Shown piece after piece: positions 16,079-17,945 of a DNA stretch of 17,945 nucleotides. Under the pieces are notes generated by a model. It was not told the origin of the DNA and searched no databases. It saw nothing but the letters and a program-made list of their open reading frames with translations. The stretch lies in the NCBI GenBank assembly GCA_002405875.1, contig DHMR01000105.1, positions 1 through 17,945 on the forward strand, read 5' to 3'. The stretch comes from a bacterium UBA4637 (lineage in GTDB: Bacteria; Bacteroidota; Bacteroidia; Bacteroidales; Bacteroidaceae). Within the stretch, counting starts at the first letter, position 1. Every line of letters begins with the position of its first letter. The translations under genes were made by a program, and so were the position numbers.

Positions 16079-16235
16079 TCTATCCCATAAAAAATCCTGG
16101 AAAATTACTCAAACGATTACGTTTTGGAAGAATTATAAAAATATTGAATCTGACAGAGTGCCACCCTTCTATTAGACACATATTTTAATACATATAAATA
16201 AACTGTTTTTTGTTGGCAGGTGGCATTTCGTCCAC

Positions 16236-16250
16236 AATATTTGAAATATT
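16236..16250. other. Perfect palindrome in the uxaC/GIN-domain intergenic region
   Basis: AATATTT-G-AAATATT is a 7+1+7 inverted repeat, 9 bases upstream of the proposed -33 box of the GIN-domain gene and about 160 bases from the uxaC promoter. It could be an operator, but it is AT-rich. The rest of the stretch 15987-16401 holds the promoters and the structured leader; no gene was seen. Confidence 0.45.
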
Positions 16251-16258
16251 TCTACGAT

Positions 16259-16292
16259 TTTGACGACATTTGAGAAAATAATTGTATTTTTG
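16259..16292 (+). promoter_or_regulatory. Probable promoter of the GIN-domain/sigma factor operon
   Basis: TTTG at 16259-16262 precedes TATTTTTG at 16285-16292 by 22 bases, slightly more than the usual 19-21. The -7 box matches TAnnTTTG exactly. Transcription would start near 16299, leaving a leader of about 103 bases that contains two hairpins. Confidence 0.6.
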
Positions 16293-16333
16293 TGTCACAT
16301 TTCAACAAGAATTACGTATAGCAAGTAGAAAAC

Positions 16334-16377
16334 AATCCATTGAAAGGATTAGCACTGGATAGAAACTCTAGCCAGTG
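16334..16377 (+). other. Two consecutive hairpins in the mRNA leader
   Basis: The first pairs AATCC (16334-16338) with GGATT (16346-16350). The second pairs CACTGG (16353-16358) with CCAGTG (16372-16377) and, past a single mismatch, TAGA (16360-16363) with TCTA (16367-16370) around a three-base AAC loop. They end 24 bases before the start codon at 16402. Their function is not known; mRNA protection or translation control are possible. Confidence 0.6.
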
Positions 16378-16401
16378 AGACAAACCATCAAGAAAAGAAT
16401 T

Positions 16402-17370
16402 ATGAAGAAAACAATTATGACTTGGGCGATGCTGGCAATTCTATTGCCACTTACCGCATGTGGCAATCACAAAGCACTCGCCAATGAAACTATGGGCTTG
16501 AATGAAGCCAACCACATGGAATACAGCAAAGTAGAATCCAACATCAAGCGCAATCTTGATGTCAAGGACTTCCATGGCATCAGCAACAATCTTGGTGTGG
16601 ACATCTACTTTACGCAAGGAAGCCGATTTCAAGTCACAGCAGAGGCCACGGCCGAGAATTGGAACAAGTGCGACATTCAGGTGGAGGATGGAATATTGAA
16701 AATTTCCCGCAACAAAAAGCACCCTCGCTATCAATCCATGAACTTCAATGGCAACATCGTACTTCATGTCACAGCACCCAACCTCGACTTGCTCAGCAAT
16801 AATGGCGGGATGAAATTCCATGCAGACCATTGGAAAGCAGGGAACATTAAGTTTCGCAATAATGGTGCAATGACCCTCAGTGGCAACATCAACCAAGCAG
16901 CCAGCATCACCATCACGAACAATGGCGCCATCAGCTACAAAGAAGGAAGCATCCAAGGCACCAATCTGAGTGTGAGCAACAACGGAGCCAGCACCATTAC
17001 GGTTCCTATCCAACTGGATGGCGACTTCCACATCAGCAACAACGGATCTCACAAACTCATCTCCGACATCCAGGCTGCCAGCTATATCGAGACATGCAAT
17101 GGTTCCACCAACGACCAAGCGAACATACAAGCCGATGAACTGAAGCAAAGCATTAACGGATCTGGCAAGTTAGACATCCATTTCAAGGGCAAGAACGCCG
17201 ACATTGCCGGAAGTGGAAGTGTCAATATCAACATGCAACTGGATTGCGACAAGTTGACGGTCCAGTCCAGCGGCTCTGCCAAGATAAAGATAGCTGGCAC
17301 GGCGGATGACACCACCATCAAAAACGACGGAACCATCAAAGTTGATGTCACGGAACTCAATAAATTCTGA
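16402..17370 (+). CDS. GIN-domain (DUF2807) lipoprotein
   Basis: This 322-residue predicted surface or periplasmic lipoprotein starts with a signal peptide ending in LTAC (Cys20). The rest is a DUF2807 (putative autotransporter adhesin head, GIN) domain. The turn motif NNG-[AGS] recurs about every 20 residues, with the glycine near 135, 155, 175, 195, 215, 234 and 253, then GSG-type turns near 270 and 290. This fits a parallel beta-solenoid. The function of GIN proteins is unsettled, with roles in adhesion or envelope sensing proposed. I preferred ATG 16402 over the GTG at 16375 because it starts directly with the signal peptide and the GTG lies inside the second leader hairpin. An ECF sigma factor follows 22 bases later, so the two are probably one operon. 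Confidence 0.88.
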   Translation: MKKTIMTWAMLAILLPLTACGNHKALANETMGLNEANHMEYSKVESNIKRNLDVKDFHGISNNLGVDIYFTQGSRFQVTAEATAENWNKCDIQVEDGILKISRNKKHPRYQSMNFNGNIVLHVTAPNLDLLSNNGGMKFHADHWKAGNIKFRNNGAMTLSGNINQAASITITNNGAISYKEGSIQGTNLSVSNNGASTITVPIQLDGDFHISNNGSHKLISDIQAASYIETCNGSTNDQANIQADELKQSINGSGKLDIHFKGKNADIAGSGSVNINMQLDCDKLTVQSSGSAKIKIAGTADDTTIKNDGTIKVDVTELNKF

Positions 17371-17372
17371 AG

Positions 17373-17396
17373 ATGACAGAAAATAACGGAAAATGA
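17373..17396 (+). other. Seven-residue mini-ORF overlapping the sigma factor start
   Basis: ATG 17373 opens a short frame (Met-Thr-Glu-Asn-Asn-Gly-Lys) that stops at TGA 17394-17396, overlapping the sigma factor ATG at 17393 as ATGA. ATGACAGA appears at both starts, 20 bases apart. This could be a translational coupling device or just a copied start region. Confidence 0.4.
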
Positions 17397-17896
17397 CAGA
17401 AGAAGAATACAAGCGAGAGGCAGGTACGTTGCGCCCGCAACTCTCTTCCGTGGCCTTGCGATACATGCACAACAAGGAAGATGCAGAAGACATGGTACAA
17501 AATGTACTCATCAAACTCTGGAACATGAGGAGTGAGCTACATACACCTATGGGTCCATTGGCCAAAGTGTTGACACGGAATCTCTGCATTGATTGCCTCC
17601 GCCATCATCCCGGTCTGGCACAACTCAATGACTCCTATCATCAAGGAATCCTTGAAAAGGCCATCGACACGAACACGACCCAAGCCAAGAACGAGATGAT
17701 AGACCGCATGATGCAAAGCATCGCCCACTTGCCACCCAAACAGCAACTAATCCTGAGACTCCGGCACATGGATGGCATGAACATGAAAGAAATAGCCCAA
17801 CTCACAGGAGACAGCGAGGCTAGCATCAGGCAAACATTGTGTAGAGCCAGGCAAGGGGTAAGAAAGTTCTATACGCAAGACTGTAATAGAGATTAG
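17393..17896 (+). CDS. ECF-type RNA polymerase sigma-70 family factor
   Basis: This 167-residue sigma factor has only regions 2 and 4, as in the extracytoplasmic function group. Region 2 is at about 15-50, with YMHNKEDAEDMVQNVLIKLW. Region 4 is at about 110-158, with LPPKQQLILRLRHMDGMNMKEIA and the helix-turn-helix ending SEASIRQTLCRARQGVRKFY. It would direct polymerase to a set of envelope-related promoters, probably its own operon too, but the target motif is not known. No anti-sigma gene is complete in the window; the next gene starts 6 bases after its stop. A mini-ORF overlaps its start. ECF assignment is confident, the subgroup is not. Confidence 0.92.
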   Translation: MTEEEYKREAGTLRPQLSSVALRYMHNKEDAEDMVQNVLIKLWNMRSELHTPMGPLAKVLTRNLCIDCLRHHPGLAQLNDSYHQGILEKAIDTNTTQAKNEMIDRMMQSIAHLPPKQQLILRLRHMDGMNMKEIAQLTGDSEASIRQTLCRARQGVRKFYTQDCNRD

Positions 17897-17902
17897 AAAA
17901 CA

Positions 17903-17945
17903 ATGAAAAAAAGAAAACAAACCATGAATCATCAGAAAGAACATC
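17903..17945 (+). CDS. Start of an unidentified gene (cut by window end)
   Basis: An ATG at 17903 opens a frame (Met-Lys-Lys-Arg-Lys-Gln-Thr-Met) to the end of the window, 6 bases after the sigma factor stop. ATG 17924 is an alternative start in the same frame. In similar Bacteroidetes loci the gene after an ECF sigma factor is often an anti-sigma or small membrane protein. With 14 codons no identification is possible. Confidence 0.45.
   Translation, partial: MKKRKQTMNHQKEH

Noticed and set aside
14724..16175. 483-residue open frame on the plus strand opposite uxaC
   Set aside because: It is antisense to a clear uxaC gene, has no recognisable domain, and its length follows from the codon bias of the real gene.
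16158..16225. TGCCACC (16159-16165) and GGTGGCA (16219-16225) as an inverted repeat
   Set aside because: Only seven bases with a spacer over 50 bases; expected by chance in a region of this size.
16269..16292. TTTG at 16269-16272 as -33 box of the GIN-domain promoter
   Set aside because: The spacer to TATTTTTG would be only 12 bases, too short for a Bacteroidetes promoter; TTTG at 16259 is the better candidate.

Overview
The window looks like chromosomal core DNA from a Bacteroidales bacterium, most likely the Prevotella/Segatella group (family Prevotellaceae). The evidence is a Rho factor with a very long disordered insertion, DUF4421, DUF1460 and GIN-domain (DUF2807) proteins, a clostripain-family lipoprotein, and promoters of the Bacteroidetes type (TTTG, about 20 bases, TAnnTTTG). 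Most genes also lack a clear Shine-Dalgarno sequence. No rRNA, tRNA, insertion sequence, phage gene or CRISPR array was seen.

Layout. 1-732: 3' end of valS, closed by a strong nested hairpin terminator. 853-3094: a clostripain-like lipoprotein protease followed 16 bases later by a GYF_2-domain membrane protein, probably one transcript. 3190-4741, minus strand: a 64-residue membrane protein, an OmpH/Skp-like lipoprotein and nth (endonuclease III), read from a good promoter at 4782-4812. 4860-6323: a PepD-type M20 dipeptidase. 6444-12168, minus strand: an ABC-F ATPase, engB, a Gfo/Idh/MocA oxidoreductase, a DUF4421 envelope protein and a DUF1460 amidase-like protein, all in one direction. 12322-14493: rho, divergent from the ABC-F gene. 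14583-15986, minus strand: uxaC. 16402 to the end: a GIN-domain lipoprotein, an ECF sigma factor and the first codons of a third gene, probably a regulated cell-envelope operon.

The genes are mostly housekeeping: translation (valS, ABC-F, engB), transcription termination (rho), DNA repair (nth), peptide and uronate catabolism (pepD, uxaC) and envelope functions. No obviously new multi-gene system is present. The most unusual signal is non-coding. Short tandem duplications sit on or just after the stop codons of four minus-strand genes (4528-4559, 7322-7361, 9610-9665, 10264-10303), with a related duplication at the start codon of the sigma factor gene (17373-17400). Also notable are a structured leader ahead of the GIN-domain/sigma operon, an overlapping seven-residue mini-ORF at the sigma factor start, and a back-to-back promoter region between rho and the ABC-F gene whose two -7 boxes form an inverted repeat.
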